From Chloroflexota bacterium (lineage in GTDB: Bacteria; Chloroflexota; Anaerolineae; Anaerolineales; Anaerolineaceae), in NCBI GenBank assembly GCA_012799995.1, contig JAAZKE010000073.1, forward strand, positions 1 to 33,831: 33,831 nt of DNA. Direction: 5' to 3'. The translations under genes were made by a program, and so were the position numbers. Below, piece after piece: positions 6,605 through 15,054 of the stretch. Position 1 is the stretch's first letter. Every line of letters starts with the position of its first letter. The notes beneath the pieces are model-generated. The model saw nothing but the letters and a program-made list of their open reading frames with translations. It was not told where the DNA came from and did not search any database.

Positions 6605-8641
6605 TTGCTGGCATCGATTATTAAGAGCATATCAGAGGAGTTTTTACAAGAAGCCATCGGTTCTCCTCGTCTTTTTGAAGATATGGCAGCAATGGAAAAA
6701 CATTTGGCAGAGAGCTACAGTAGTAGGGTATTCATCGAATTGTTGCAGAATGCTGATGATGCTGGTGCTCAAAGAATCTGTGTTTTATTTGTAAATAATT
6801 CATTATTTGTTGCGAATGATGGTCGTCCTTTTAGCGAAACGGATGTAATATCGATTTGCAGATCAGGAGCAAGTTCAAAAAAACGGGGCGAAACTATTGG
6901 TTATCGGGGGGTTGGTTTTAAGAGTACATCATACCTTTCTCAAGAAATTATTATTTATTCTAACAAAACGTATTTTACTTTCTCGAAATTAAAATGTTCG
7001 AATGCTTTGGAAAGGCCATTAGATAAAATTCCAACCATCCGAATCCCATTTATTCTTGATCAAATCGATGATTCTTTACGTTTTACCATTGAAAGATTAG
7101 AGAATCATGGGTTCAATACAATATTTATTTATAAGAATGCCAAGTCTAGGGAATTCTTCGAAGAAATCAAAGAATTAAGTAGTGATACCTTTCTGTTTCT
7201 CAATAATATTAAAAAATGCGAAATTGACACGAACGTATTGCAAAAGACAATTCTTGTTCAAAGATCAAAATATCTTAATTACCCATTAATTTCTTTTTCT
7301 GAAAAAGATATGTGGATAGTTTTTAGAGGTAATACTGAAAGTATTGCATTTAAATTTGATGGAAACTGTATTATTCCGGCAAAAGAAGAAGAAAGTATAT
7401 ATCATTGTTACCTTCCAACAATGGACAAAACCAGTTTACCACTGAAAATAAATGGCGATTTCACAACAGATCCGTCACGTAAGCATATTACGTTAGATCA
7501 AGTAACAGAGAAAGCACTTGATGCTGCAGCGGACATTATCTTTTCAATAATTAAAAGTTCAATAAATAGGAGCTGTAGTGAGGTATTGAGGAATATCTTC
7601 ACGATTTTGATAAAAGATGAATCTTATTCCCGGATAAATATGTTATTTTCGAATAAACTTCGCCAAAAAATAGAAAGTGATAAATTTATATTGTTGCAGA
7701 GTGGGGAAAGTGTATTTCTTAAACAATATCGTATTCTTCCAGATTGGCTGGAGGAATCTGAAAAATTATTGTTGAGACAAAATTCTAAATATGTAAATTC
7801 TATATCCTTACCATCTGAATTTTATTCCTTTTATCCTGATATTGATATATTTTTCAAAAAGTATTCTGTGTCTGAATTTACAATATCAGATTTTATTACA
7901 ATAATGTCCGATCCTCAATTTGTCTCTAAATTAAATCGGAAAACTCAGGGAAAAATTTTAGGAAATGTTATCGCTAAGATGAAAGCGGATCAGCAAATTT
8001 TTGGAAAAGAATATTATTTATCTGATATCTGCATATCTAACAAGTATGAGACCCAAACAATTGATATGATTGCCTCACGATTCGACTTTCTTTTCGAAAA
8101 AGACTTTCTGGACTCGGTTGCTGAACAAGCGTCTTTTCGCGAAATTACTTGGTTTTGTGATCAAACTGGAATTAACAAAGAAAGATTAATAATAAAAGAG
8201 ATATTAACAAACGACAAAAAGTCTTCTGATTTTTCACGTAAAAATGTTTCTTTAACCCCAACCGTTCCAAAGTGGCGGTCCGCTGAGCAAAAATGCATGG
8301 AAATAGAAAGGATGTTGGGATTTTTTGCTGAAGACGTAAGTAAACGTAATATTGGATACGATATTGAAAGTATTGGTCCAGACGGATCGAAAAGATTCAT
8401 CGAGGTTAAAGCCCTTGATCGTCAAGGATCTCCTTTTTCCATGACAAATAATGAATATACCGCAGCACATCAGCTGGCAGAAAATTATTATATTTGTTTA
8501 ATTTCGGAAAATGGAGACAAACTTAACGCAATCTACATCAAGAATCCACTAACCACATTGTATTTAGAGAAGAGATGTAGAAGTTGGGAGTGGTTTTGTG
8601 ATTCCTATGAAGGTGAACAATATTCCATTAATTTATCTTGA
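6605..8641 (+). CDS. Sacsin/Hsp90-type GHKL ATPase fused to a DUF3883 nuclease-like domain
   Basis: The 678-residue protein has a GHKL ATPase N-terminus of the sacsin type: ELLQNADDAG (residues 45-54, Mg-binding Asn), ANDGRPF (70-76, nucleotide Asp) and GYRGVGFKS (99-107, lid glycines). Near residue 290 the sacsin-like NGDFTTDPSRKHI follows. The middle (~300-550) is helical and unassigned. The last ~120 residues match DUF3883, a PD-(D/E)xK-like module: RSAEQKCMEIERMLGF, GYDIES (Asp586) and IEVK (Glu600, Lys602). All key residues are intact. It starts with TTG at 6605, nine bases after AGGAG. Related fusions occur in bacterial defence islands, so DNA cleavage gated by ATP-driven conformational change is a plausible inference. 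The cassette is AT-rich and ends next to a dead IS481-type transposase. Confidence 0.8.
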   Translation: MLASIIKSISEEFLQEAIGSPRLFEDMAAMEKHLAESYSSRVFIELLQNADDAGAQRICVLFVNNSLFVANDGRPFSETDVISICRSGASSKKRGETIGYRGVGFKSTSYLSQEIIIYSNKTYFTFSKLKCSNALERPLDKIPTIRIPFILDQIDDSLRFTIERLENHGFNTIFIYKNAKSREFFEEIKELSSDTFLFLNNIKKCEIDTNVLQKTILVQRSKYLNYPLISFSEKDMWIVFRGNTESIAFKFDGNCIIPAKEEESIYHCYLPTMDKTSLPLKINGDFTTDPSRKHITLDQVTEKALDAAADIIFSIIKSSINRSCSEVLRNIFTILIKDESYSRINMLFSNKLRQKIESDKFILLQSGESVFLKQYRILPDWLEESEKLLLRQNSKYVNSISLPSEFYSFYPDIDIFFKKYSVSEFTISDFITIMSDPQFVSKLNRKTQGKILGNVIAKMKADQQIFGKEYYLSDICISNKYETQTIDMIASRFDFLFEKDFLDSVAEQASFREITWFCDQTGINKERLIIKEILTNDKKSSDFSRKNVSLTPTVPKWRSAEQKCMEIERMLGFFAEDVSKRNIGYDIESIGPDGSKRFIEVKALDRQGSPFSMTNNEYTAAHQLAENYYICLISENGDKLNAIYIKNPLTTLYLEKRCRSWEWFCDSYEGEQYSINLS

Positions 8642-8649
8642 TCACGGAT

Positions 8650-8880
8650 ATTCAATCACAAACTTTTTTTTCATTGACCGCATCATAAGTTCAAAAGGCA
8701 TATAAAATCCTTCTAAGTATCATAAGCGACTAAATTCATCTATGACAGTATGTTGGAAATGCTGTTTCCAGTTTCTATCGACAATGCATATTCTGAGGAC
8801 TAATTTAATGTCTACTTGGATATTGCTGTTCTTTTTTTGATCACTGTCCAATAGGTAATGTAATCCTGAAATTCTCAACT
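8650..8880 (-). pseudogene. Dead IS481-type (rve integrase) transposase fragment
   Basis: Reading leftward, the frame gives NIQVDIKLVLRICIVDRNW, then KQHFQHTVIDEFSRL, a stop, and YLEGF. This matches the DDE core of IS481-family transposases ('Q-V/I-D-V/I-K...Y.YT.IDEFSR-R-YLEGF'), with the first catalytic Asp in VDIK. The stop at 8720-8722 sits where Arg is expected; TGA is one transition away from CGA. After YLEGF homology fades and the sequence meets the end of the GHKL gene. Neither the N-terminal helix-turn-helix nor the distal Asp/Glu remains. The fragment shows that a mobile element once occupied the junction between the cassette and the pyrophosphatase gene. Confidence 0.6.
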
Positions 8881-8891
8881 TACTCATAAAA

Positions 8892-8921
8892 TTAACAAAA
8901 ATCCGACAATCGTGATAGAAT
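8892..8921 (+). promoter_or_regulatory. Promoter upstream of hppA
   Basis: A -35 TTAACA (8892-8897), an 18-base spacer and an extended -10 TGA-TAGAAT (8913-8921) lie about 155 bases before the hppA ATG. The leader 8930-9076 contains a long in-frame extension of hppA without homology to the family. Confidence 0.45.
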
Positions 8922-9076
8922 GATATTAATGCAAATTTGATCTTTTTTCTGCAATGTCTGACAAAGAATATCGCAATCAACGGCGATATTTTCTGCAGAA
9001 AAAACTGCAAAATTTGACTTCGCCTCTCCAATCAAGCGGCGTTATTAAAAAATCAAGGATTTCCAAGGAGAACAGA

Positions 9077-11143
9077 ATGAGTAATACAACGGTTTGGTTA
9101 ATATTCAGCTTGATTTGTGGGATTCTCTCCCTCGGAATTGGAGTTTACCTGTTCGTCTGGGTGAAAAACCAGGATGATGGGAATGACCGTACCCGGGAAG
9201 TAGCCGGTTGGATCCACAGTGGTGCGCGTGCCTACCTGAAAAAGTTATATGCAGCGTTGATCATTGTTTCAGTGATCATGGCGGCTGTACTGTCAGCTGT
9301 TTATACCTTTGATGGCAGCGGACGCGGTTTAGCGACGGCCTTATGTTATCTGATCGGAGCCGTTTGTTCAGCAATCGCCGGTTATCTGGGAATGGAAGTT
9401 GCGGTACGCGCGAACGTTCGTTCCGCTGTTGCCGCCAACCACAGCATGCCCTCTGCGTTCAACATCGCTTTCCGTGGTGGTGCAGTGATGGGTTTCGCCG
9501 TCGTTGGTGTCGCAACTATCGGTATGAGTGCGATCTATATGGTTACAAAAGATTCACAAATGGTGCTGGCATTCTCGCTGGGTGCTTCCTCACTGGCATT
9601 GCTGGCAAAAGCCGGCGGCGGGATCTACACCAAAACTGCTGATATTGCTGCTGACCTGGTTGGTAAAGTTGAAGTTGGAATTCCTGAAGATGATCCCCGC
9701 AATCCGGCTGTCGTTGCGGACAATGTCGGTGACAACGTTGGTGACGTTGCTGGTATGGGTGCAGATATTTTCGACAGTTATGTTGCTTCCGCAGTTGCTG
9801 CAATGCTTCTCGGTGCGACTATGCAGGAAATTCATTACACCATTCTGCCGCTGCTGCTGTGCGCGTTGGGTATATTGGCTTCGATCATTGGTGTTTACCT
9901 TGTGCAAGTCAAGGAAGATGGCAAACCTGGCAAAGCCCTTAACATGGGCACGATTATCACCTGTGCAGCTTTCGCTGTGTTGATGATTATTGCTATTCTG
10001 ATTATTCCTGAGATTGCCAACCGCTACATCTGGGCTATTCTAATCGGTACCTCAATCGGTATCGTGATTGGTCAGACTACCGAGTTCTTCACCTCAGACG
10101 AATTCAAACCGGTTCAGTTGACCGCTGAATACTCAGCCTCTGGCGCTGCAATCACGATCATCAGCGGTATCAGCTATGGTCTGATCTCAATTGTCCCGTC
10201 CATTCTCGGTATTGTAATTTCGATGCTGGTTTCTTTTTACGTTTGCGGTGGCGCGACTGACTTTACCCTTGGTATTTACGGTGTTGGTATTTCCGCAGTC
10301 GGTATGCTGGCGATTTCCGGCATGATCGTTTCCGCTGACGCTTATGGACCGATCGTTGACAACGCTCGCGGTATCGCTGAAATGTCCGGCATGGATCAGG
10401 AAGTTATCGACCGTGCTGACGTGCTTGACTCTGCCGGTAACACAGCCAAAGCCATCACAAAAGGCTTCTCTATCGCCGCTGCTGCTTTGACCGTGTTGGC
10501 ACTGTTTGCCGCCTTCGTCAGCGAAATCAACCTGGCGCTGGTGCCCTATGGTAAGACCTTTACAATCGAAGATATTTCGCTGGTGAATCCTCTGATTCTG
10601 GCTGGTCTTTTCCTGGGCGCGATGTGTCCTCCGCTGTTTAGCGCTCTGACAATGCTTTCCGTTACCCAGAACGCCTTTAAAATGATTGAAGAAATCCGTG
10701 CTCAGTTCCGTGAACATCCTGAAATTCTGGAAGGAACCATGACCCCGGACTACAACCGGCCAATCAGCCTGGCTGCGGAGGGTGCATTGAAATCTCTGAT
10801 CCTGCCTGCAGTGATCGCAATTGTCTTCCCTCTGGCCGTTGGTTTTATCATGGGACCAAAGGGGCTGACCGCATTTCTGGGTGGCGCAATTATTACCGGT
10901 GTGATTTTCGCATTGTTCATGTCCAACTCCGGTGGGCTGTGGGATAACGCCAAGAAGTATGTTGAAGCTGGCAATTTTGGCGGTAAGGGTTCCGAAGCTC
11001 ACAAAGCTGCCGTGATCGGGGATACTGTTGGTGATCCTTTCAAAGATACCGCTGGCCCGTCCCTGAACACACTGATTACCGTGATGTCCCTGGTCGCATC
11101 TACTTTCGCTCCGGTTATCGCGGTCTATCACCTGTTCCAATAA
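9077..11143 (+). CDS. hppA: Membrane-bound proton-pumping pyrophosphatase, K+-independent type
   Basis: This integral membrane enzyme couples PPi hydrolysis to ion export and conserves energy in anaerobes. The 688-residue protein has about 16 membrane helices. The PPi/Mg site motif [19 protein letters not shown] (residues ~189-207) is followed by [20 protein letters not shown], and a second acidic cluster near the C-terminus reads [17 protein letters not shown]. At the position that sets cation dependence the sequence is GNTAKAIT: Lys458 and Thr461, the Lys/Thr signature of K+-independent H+-PPases (Ala/Gly in K+-dependent ones). Proton rather than sodium pumping is therefore inferred. An in-frame ATG at 8954 would add 41 atypical residues. 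ATG at 9077 has AAGGAG seven bases upstream. A clean terminator follows. Confidence 0.93.
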   Translation: MSNTTVWLIFSLICGILSLGIGVYLFVWVKNQDDGNDRTREVAGWIHSGARAYLKKLYAALIIVSVIMAAVLSAVYTFDGSGRGLATALCYLIGAVCSAIAGYLGMEVAVRANVRSAVAANHSMPSAFNIAFRGGAVMGFAVVGVATIGMSAIYMVTKDSQMVLAFSLGASSLALLAKAGGGIYTKTADIAADLVGKVEVGIPEDDPRNPAVVADNVGDNVGDVAGMGADIFDSYVASAVAAMLLGATMQEIHYTILPLLLCALGILASIIGVYLVQVKEDGKPGKALNMGTIITCAAFAVLMIIAILIIPEIANRYIWAILIGTSIGIVIGQTTEFFTSDEFKPVQLTAEYSASGAAITIISGISYGLISIVPSILGIVISMLVSFYVCGGATDFTLGIYGVGISAVGMLAISGMIVSADAYGPIVDNARGIAEMSGMDQEVIDRADVLDSAGNTAKAITKGFSIAAAALTVLALFAAFVSEINLALVPYGKTFTIEDISLVNPLILAGLFLGAMCPPLFSALTMLSVTQNAFKMIEEIRAQFREHPEILEGTMTPDYNRPISLAAEGALKSLILPAVIAIVFPLAVGFIMGPKGLTAFLGGAIITGVIFALFMSNSGGLWDNAKKYVEAGNFGGKGSEAHKAAVIGDTVGDPFKDTAGPSLNTLITVMSLVASTFAPVIAVYHLFQ

Positions 11144-11168
11144 AAAGAATCCGATTATCTAAGGAAAA

Positions 11169-11205
11169 GCATCCGACTAAATCAGTCGGATGCTTTATTT
11201 TTGTT
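11169..11205 (+). terminator. Rho-independent terminator of hppA
   Basis: A perfect 10-base-pair stem GCATCCGACT / AGTCGGATGC with a 5-base loop is followed by TTTATTTTTGTT, 25 bases after the stop codon. Confidence 0.85.
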
Positions 11206-11260
11206 CTTGGAGAGTGCTCCCCGTGGGAATCATATTTTTCGCGATTATTTATTCAGGATA

Positions 11261-11269
11261 TGGTACTAT
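11261..11269 (+). promoter_or_regulatory. Extended -10 promoter, paralogue copy 1
   Basis: TGG-TACTAT forms an extended -10 about 44 bases before the first paralogue. The equivalent position in copy 2 reads TGA-TATTAT (12160-12168); in copy 3 it is not recognisable. No clear -35 is present in any copy. Confidence 0.35.
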
Positions 11270-11312
11270 CTAGCTGAAAGGCATACGATTTCAATAATCG
11301 AAAGGGATCATA

Positions 11313-12044
11313 ATGAAGAAATTTGCATATCTGATTTTTGCATTTGTATTGTTGTTTTCAGTCCAGGGCTCAGTCTTTGGACAAGACGCCGGGGTAGATG
11401 TGGCAATGTTGGAACTGGTGGACTCCAAACTCGATGTTGTGATGAACAGTCATCCTACTGTATATCTTGTTTTTGAGAACACCGCTTCAGTGCCGATGAA
11501 AATCGGTTATGGATGGGATGATGTCGAAGAACCCTCGGTGAGACTGATAGATGATGATGGGAATGAGCTGGGAGTTGTCAATAATATTTACACCTTACCG
11601 AGTTCTATCATGCCTGGGGAAAGAGGATATGCTGAAATTGAATTCTGGGATCTTCCAGAAGATGCTATGCCGGTTGATTTTGAAGTGACCTTCACCGGAG
11701 TCAAAGATAAATATGGTCCGAGTGAGCGTGTTTATATGGATGCCACCGTCGAAATTGAAGATTTCGATGGGCCACATTCTCCTTTGCGCGGATTGGTGGC
11801 TACTATTTCGAATCAGACCGATTATTCAAATTTTCTGGAAGACGGCTATATTGCGTTGCTCGATCAGGAAGGGAAACTGGTTTTCTACTCTGACATCTTT
11901 TCGCTCTATATGGTCAGTATCACCCCCGGCTCTTCTGTGAAAACTCTCGTTAAAGAGTTTTATAATGAAGGAGAAGAAGAGGCGCTGAAGGATGTGGATT
12001 ACGAAAAATCGATTGTCAATGTGTGGTTTGACATTTACGATTGA
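11313..12044 (+). CDS. Small secreted protein, paralogue 1 of 3 (function unknown)
   Basis: The 243-residue product starts with a typical signal peptide (MKKFAYLIFAFVLLFSVQ, cleavage expected near residue 23). Two beta-rich halves follow. The first contains FENTASVPMKIGYGWDDVEE and PGERGYAEIEFWDLPEDA, typical of an immunoglobulin-like sandwich. The second contains RGLVATISNQTDYSNF and GYIALLDQEGKLVFYS, which recalls FxLYD-type domains (N-S/P-T-D...G.I.L.D..G). That similarity is an inference from pattern only. No lipobox Cys, catalytic motif or membrane anchor is seen. The codons and ribosome site (AAAGGGATCATA-ATG) are good. It probably acts outside the cell or in the periplasm. Copies 2 and 3 share its layout. 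Confidence 0.75.
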   Translation: MKKFAYLIFAFVLLFSVQGSVFGQDAGVDVAMLELVDSKLDVVMNSHPTVYLVFENTASVPMKIGYGWDDVEEPSVRLIDDDGNELGVVNNIYTLPSSIMPGERGYAEIEFWDLPEDAMPVDFEVTFTGVKDKYGPSERVYMDATVEIEDFDGPHSPLRGLVATISNQTDYSNFLEDGYIALLDQEGKLVFYSDIFSLYMVSITPGSSVKTLVKEFYNEGEEEALKDVDYEKSIVNVWFDIYD

Positions 12045-12061
12045 TATTCCAAATACGCGAT

Positions 12062-12098
12062 AACGATAGAACCTCCCGACAGGAGGTTCTATCGTTTT
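12062..12098 (+). terminator. Terminator after paralogue 1
   Basis: A perfect 15-base-pair stem (AACGATAGAACCTCC with its complement) around a CGACA loop ends in GTTTT. It also separates copy 1 from copy 2, so each copy is probably transcribed on its own. Confidence 0.75.
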
Positions 12099-12159
12099 CA
12101 GGATACTGGAGAATGCTCCCGGAGCAATTATATTTGTCGCGATAATTTATATATGATTA

Positions 12160-12168
12160 TGATATTAT
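12160..12168 (+). promoter_or_regulatory. Extended -10 promoter, paralogue copy 2
   Basis: TGA-TATTAT lies 44 bases before the copy 2 ATG, at the same relative position as the copy 1 element. Confidence 0.35.
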
Positions 12169-12211
12169 CTAAATAAAAGGCATACGATATCAATAAACGA
12201 AAGAGATAATT

Positions 12212-12953
12212 ATGAGGAAGTTCGCATATCTGTTTTTTTACGTTTGTGTTGTTGTTTTCAATCCAGTGTTCGGTCTTTGCACAAGAAGCCGGGGTGGATG
12301 CGGAAATGTTGAAACTGGTGGACTCAAAACTCGACGTTATGATGAGTGTTATTCCCAGCGTATATCTGGCGTTTGAGAATACCGGTTCTGTGCCCATGAA
12401 AATTGGCTCTAAGTATGATTCCGTCGAAGAACCATCGGTAATGCTGATTGATGATGATGGGAATGAGTTAGAAGTTGTAAATAAAATTATTACCGTTCCA
12501 AACACCATTCTGCCTGGAGAAAGGGGGTTTGCTGAAATTAAATTCTGGAATATTCCAAAAGGAGCTATACCGGTTGATTTTAAAGTCACTTTCACGGGTG
12601 CCCAAGTCCGGAATTACCCGATTGAACGGATATTCATGGATGCAACCGCTGCAGTTGAATATTTAGAGCCGCCATATAATGAAGAACGCGGATTGGTGGC
12701 TACTGTTTCGAACCCGACCGATTATTCATATTTTCTGGATGATGGCTATATTGCGCTGCTTGATCACGAAGGAAAACTGGTTTATTTTGCTAAGTTTCCT
12801 TTTCGGATCAAAAAGATCAGTATTACACCTGGCAATTCGGTGAAAATCGTTGTACAAAAGTTTCGCGATGTTCAAATAAGATCGAATCTGAAGGATGTGG
12901 ATTATGAGAACTCAATCATTAAAGTGTGGTTTGATATAAAAAATGAAAATTAA
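12212..12953 (+). pseudogene. Secreted-protein paralogue 2 of 3, frameshifted in the signal peptide at a T7 run
   Basis: The copy begins with ATG at 12212 (MRKFAYLF) but has seven T's at 12233-12239 where six would keep the frame. With six T's it would read LFFTFVLLFSIQCSVFAQEA, a normal signal peptide matching its paralogues. As written, translation from the ATG leaves the frame after residue ~9 and stops soon after. The rest of the gene is intact to TAA at 12953: FENTGSVPMKIGSKYD, GYIALLDHEGKL and SIIKVWFDIKN. A GTG at 12246 could restart but would give only half a signal peptide. The interval, 742 bases, is one over a multiple of three. It may be a true pseudogene, a phase-variable gene or a sequencing error in a homopolymer. 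Confidence 0.7.
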
Positions 12954-13091
12954 TATTCAAGTGACACTCCAGAAAGACGGTTCTTTTTGGAGAATCAGCC
13001 CGATGGAATCGTGTTCATCGCAATTATTTATTCAAGAAATTCCGTTTTATTACTGGAACGTGTACGATTTAAATAAAAGAAAGGGATCTTA

Positions 13092-13817
13092 ATGAAAAAA
13101 TCAGCATATCTGATTTTTGTGATTGTATTGTTGTTTTCAATCCAGTGTTTGGTATTTGCACAAGACACCGGGGCGGATGCGGCAATGTTGAAACTGGTGG
13201 ACTCCAAACTCGATCTTATGATATACGAAGATCCCATCCTGTTTCTGGTGTTTGAGAACACTGCTTCTGTGCCCATGGTGATAGGCTATGAGTGGGATGA
13301 TGTTGAAGATCCATCTGTAACACTGCTTGATGATGTCGGGAATGAGTTGGAGGTCGTACATGATATTGAAACCTTTCCAAGCACCATTATGCATGGAGAA
13401 AAAGGATATGCCGCAGTTGAATTTTGGAATATTCCAGAAGGGGCTAAACCGGTTGATTATAAAGTTACTTTCACAGGTGTCGAAGACGAGAATCCCCCGG
13501 TTGCACGGGTTTACATGGATGCGACTGTTGCAGTTGAATATTTAGATCCGCCATATAATGAATATCGCGGATTGGTGGCTACTGTTTCGAATCCGACCGA
13601 TTATCCATATTTTCTGGATGATGGCTATATTGTGTTGCTCGATCAGGAAGGGAAACTGGTTTTCTTCGAGGGATTTTATTCGCTCTATGGAGTAAGTATC
13701 ATACCTGGCAATTCAGTGAAAACCCTGGTAAGAGAAATTTATGACGATGAAGAGTTTCTGAAGGCTGTGGATTACGAGAAATCGATTATAAAAGTGTGGT
13801 TTGATATTAACGAGTGA
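13092..13817 (+). CDS. Small secreted protein, paralogue 3 of 3 (function unknown)
   Basis: The 241-residue product has a signal peptide (MKKSAYLIFVIVLLFSIQ, likely cut after VFA) and the same two beta-rich halves as its neighbours: FENTASVPMVIGYEWDDVED, PEGAKPVDYKVTFTGVED, RGLVATVSNPTDYPYFLDDG and the C-terminal DYEKSIIKVWFDINE. The conserved blocks are distributed as in copy 1, and no catalytic signature is seen. The mature protein is strongly acidic. AAAGGGATCTTA precedes the ATG. The promoter words found before copies 1 and 2 are eroded here, so its expression may differ. A near-perfect terminator follows. Confidence 0.75.
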   Translation: MKKSAYLIFVIVLLFSIQCLVFAQDTGADAAMLKLVDSKLDLMIYEDPILFLVFENTASVPMVIGYEWDDVEDPSVTLLDDVGNELEVVHDIETFPSTIMHGEKGYAAVEFWNIPEGAKPVDYKVTFTGVEDENPPVARVYMDATVAVEYLDPPYNEYRGLVATVSNPTDYPYFLDDGYIVLLDQEGKLVFFEGFYSLYGVSIIPGNSVKTLVREIYDDEEFLKAVDYEKSIIKVWFDINE

Positions 13818-13834
13818 TAATTCCAATTCAAAAG

Positions 13835-13871
13835 AAAGAGAGAACCTCCAGGAAGGAGGTTCTCTCTTTTT
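13835..13871 (+). terminator. Terminator after paralogue 3
   Basis: A perfect 15-base-pair stem (AAAGAGAGAACCTCC with its complement) and an AGGAA loop end in CTTTTT. Its core is nearly identical to that of the copy 1 terminator. Confidence 0.85.
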
Positions 13872-13915
13872 ATGACTTTAGTCTGTTGACCTCACGAAGT
13901 GGGCGAAACAGAAAG

Positions 13916-13939
13916 CCACACCTCTTTAGGGGTGGTTTT
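13916..13939. terminator. Weak bidirectional hairpin between convergent units
   Basis: CCACACCTC/GGGGTGG folds with one bulge and is followed by TTTTG on the plus side and CTTTCTGTTT on the minus side. It lies just past the stop codon of the minus-strand permease gene. Confidence 0.4.
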
Positions 13940-13941
13940 GA

Positions 13942-15054
13942 TTAAAGCGTTTCTGTTTTTCGTTCTTTATTTAAATATAGTGACATGAGATAGAATGCGA
14001 TGCCAAAAGCTCCTATGATCAGTAATTCACTGCCAATATTGAAATTGCTTTCAGATATTTTCATAATCCCTTTATTGTAGTAGAACAGTGGGCTAAATTT
14101 GGCGATGTTTTGAATAAAATCTGGCATGAATTCAACTGGAAGCACAGATCCTGACAAAAACATCAGAATCACTGGAAGTGCATTTCCAATCACATCATTG
14201 AGCGATTTCGTTTTGGATATTTGGTTAATTAAATTTGAGAACAAGGCAATAACGATTGTCCATACAAAGAGGATCAGCAAATAGAAGCCTAAACTCTGGG
14301 ATTTTAACATTTCAGGAAATTGCAAGAACAGGAAAAGTCCAGTAACAAGAAGAAAAGCAAGTACAGCAATAATAATTTGAGCCAGACTTATTTCTCCTTT
14401 TATACGGAAGTTACTTTTGGCAGAAATTCGATTGCGAATTTGAATGTTTTTCTTGTTGAAACTGATACTTAAATCACCTAATAGTTTCAGGAGGATCATC
14501 ATGATCACAAATCCATAGACAACTGCAAATCCATAGAATTTCTTTTCAGAAACGTTTTGATTGGTGGAAAAGATAACCTCTGCTTTTTCATCCAAAACAG
14601 TTGAAAGCTTTTGTAAATCCAATTGACCAGCATTGATCATAGCTTTGTAATAAAGCGAATGTTTATTGACGATTCTTTCCAGGAATATGCTTTGACTATT
14701 CGTAATATCCGTAGATATTCTTAATGCTGAATCATTTGTTTCCAGGAGACTTTTTTCTGAATCAACCGGGATTTCGACAATTCCATCGATAAAACGAGTG
14801 TAAAGGTCCAGTTCAGCTGCTTCCTGAGACTCATAATAATAGATATTATTTTCTCTATCCAGATACTCGATCAACGAATTTCCAAACTGACTTTCTTCAT
14901 TTTTAATGATCCCAATATTTAATATTCTTTTTGAATACTTATCTTCATACGATCCGCTAATTAAGGAAGTTATAACAACCAGGATCGCAAGATATGAAAT
15001 AAGCATGACTTTATTTTTTCTGGCTATTTTTATAAAGTAATATAGCGTGTTCAT
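13942..15054 (-). CDS. ABC-2 type transporter permease (second permease of exporter)
   Basis: The 370-residue membrane protein has the ABC-2 exporter layout. One N-terminal membrane helix (VMLISYLAILVVITSLISGS) is followed by a large extracytoplasmic region (~35-170). A C-terminal block of five or so helices (~175-360) includes FLSGSVLPVEFMPDFIQNIA and SPLFYYNKGIMKI, the conserved pre-C-terminal segment. It is the last gene of a three-gene minus-strand operon and overlaps the upstream permease gene by four bases (ATGA). With the other permease and the ATPase it should form a heteromeric exporter. The set resembles LnrLMN (linearmycin export) of Bacillus subtilis. Substrate unknown. Confidence 0.78.
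   Translation of the reverse strand: MNTLYYFIKIARKNKVMLISYLAILVVITSLISGSYEDKYSKRILNIGIIKNEESQFGNSLIEYLDRENNIYYYESQEAAELDLYTRFIDGIVEIPVDSEKSLLETNDSALRISTDITNSQSIFLERIVNKHSLYYKAMINAGQLDLQKLSTVLDEKAEVIFSTNQNVSEKKFYGFAVVYGFVIMMILLKLLGDLSISFNKKNIQIRNRISAKSNFRIKGEISLAQIIIAVLAFLLVTGLFLFLQFPEMLKSQSLGFYLLILFVWTIVIALFSNLINQISKTKSLNDVIGNALPVILMFLSGSVLPVEFMPDFIQNIAKFSPLFYYNKGIMKISESNFNIGSELLIIGAFGIAFYLMSLYLNKERKTETL

Larger units (their letters stand above)
11200..13870 (+). repeat. Tandem triplication (~890-bp units) of a secreted-protein gene with its upstream region
   Basis: Three direct units start at about 11200, 12105 and 12985. Similarity covers both the coding part and the ~100 bases before it: 'TTGGAGA(G/A)T..(G)CTCCC', 'TCGCGAT(A)ATTTAT', 'AAAGGCATACGAT' and the AAAGGGAT-type ribosome site. 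The gene starts are 899 and 880 bases apart. Copies 1 and 3 end in near-identical AACCTCC/GGAGGTT terminators, while the equivalent after copy 2 is degraded. The units have diverged substantially, so the duplication is not recent. Confidence 0.8.

Noticed and set aside
8954..9076. 41-residue N-terminal extension of the pyrophosphatase
   Set aside because: It is absent from the family, basic and without hydrophobic character; ATG at 9077 has a proper ribosome site.
10187..11140. 317-codon minus-strand frame antisense to hppA
   Set aside because: Long antisense frames are common opposite strongly biased genes; the His/Gln/Asn-rich product has no family features.
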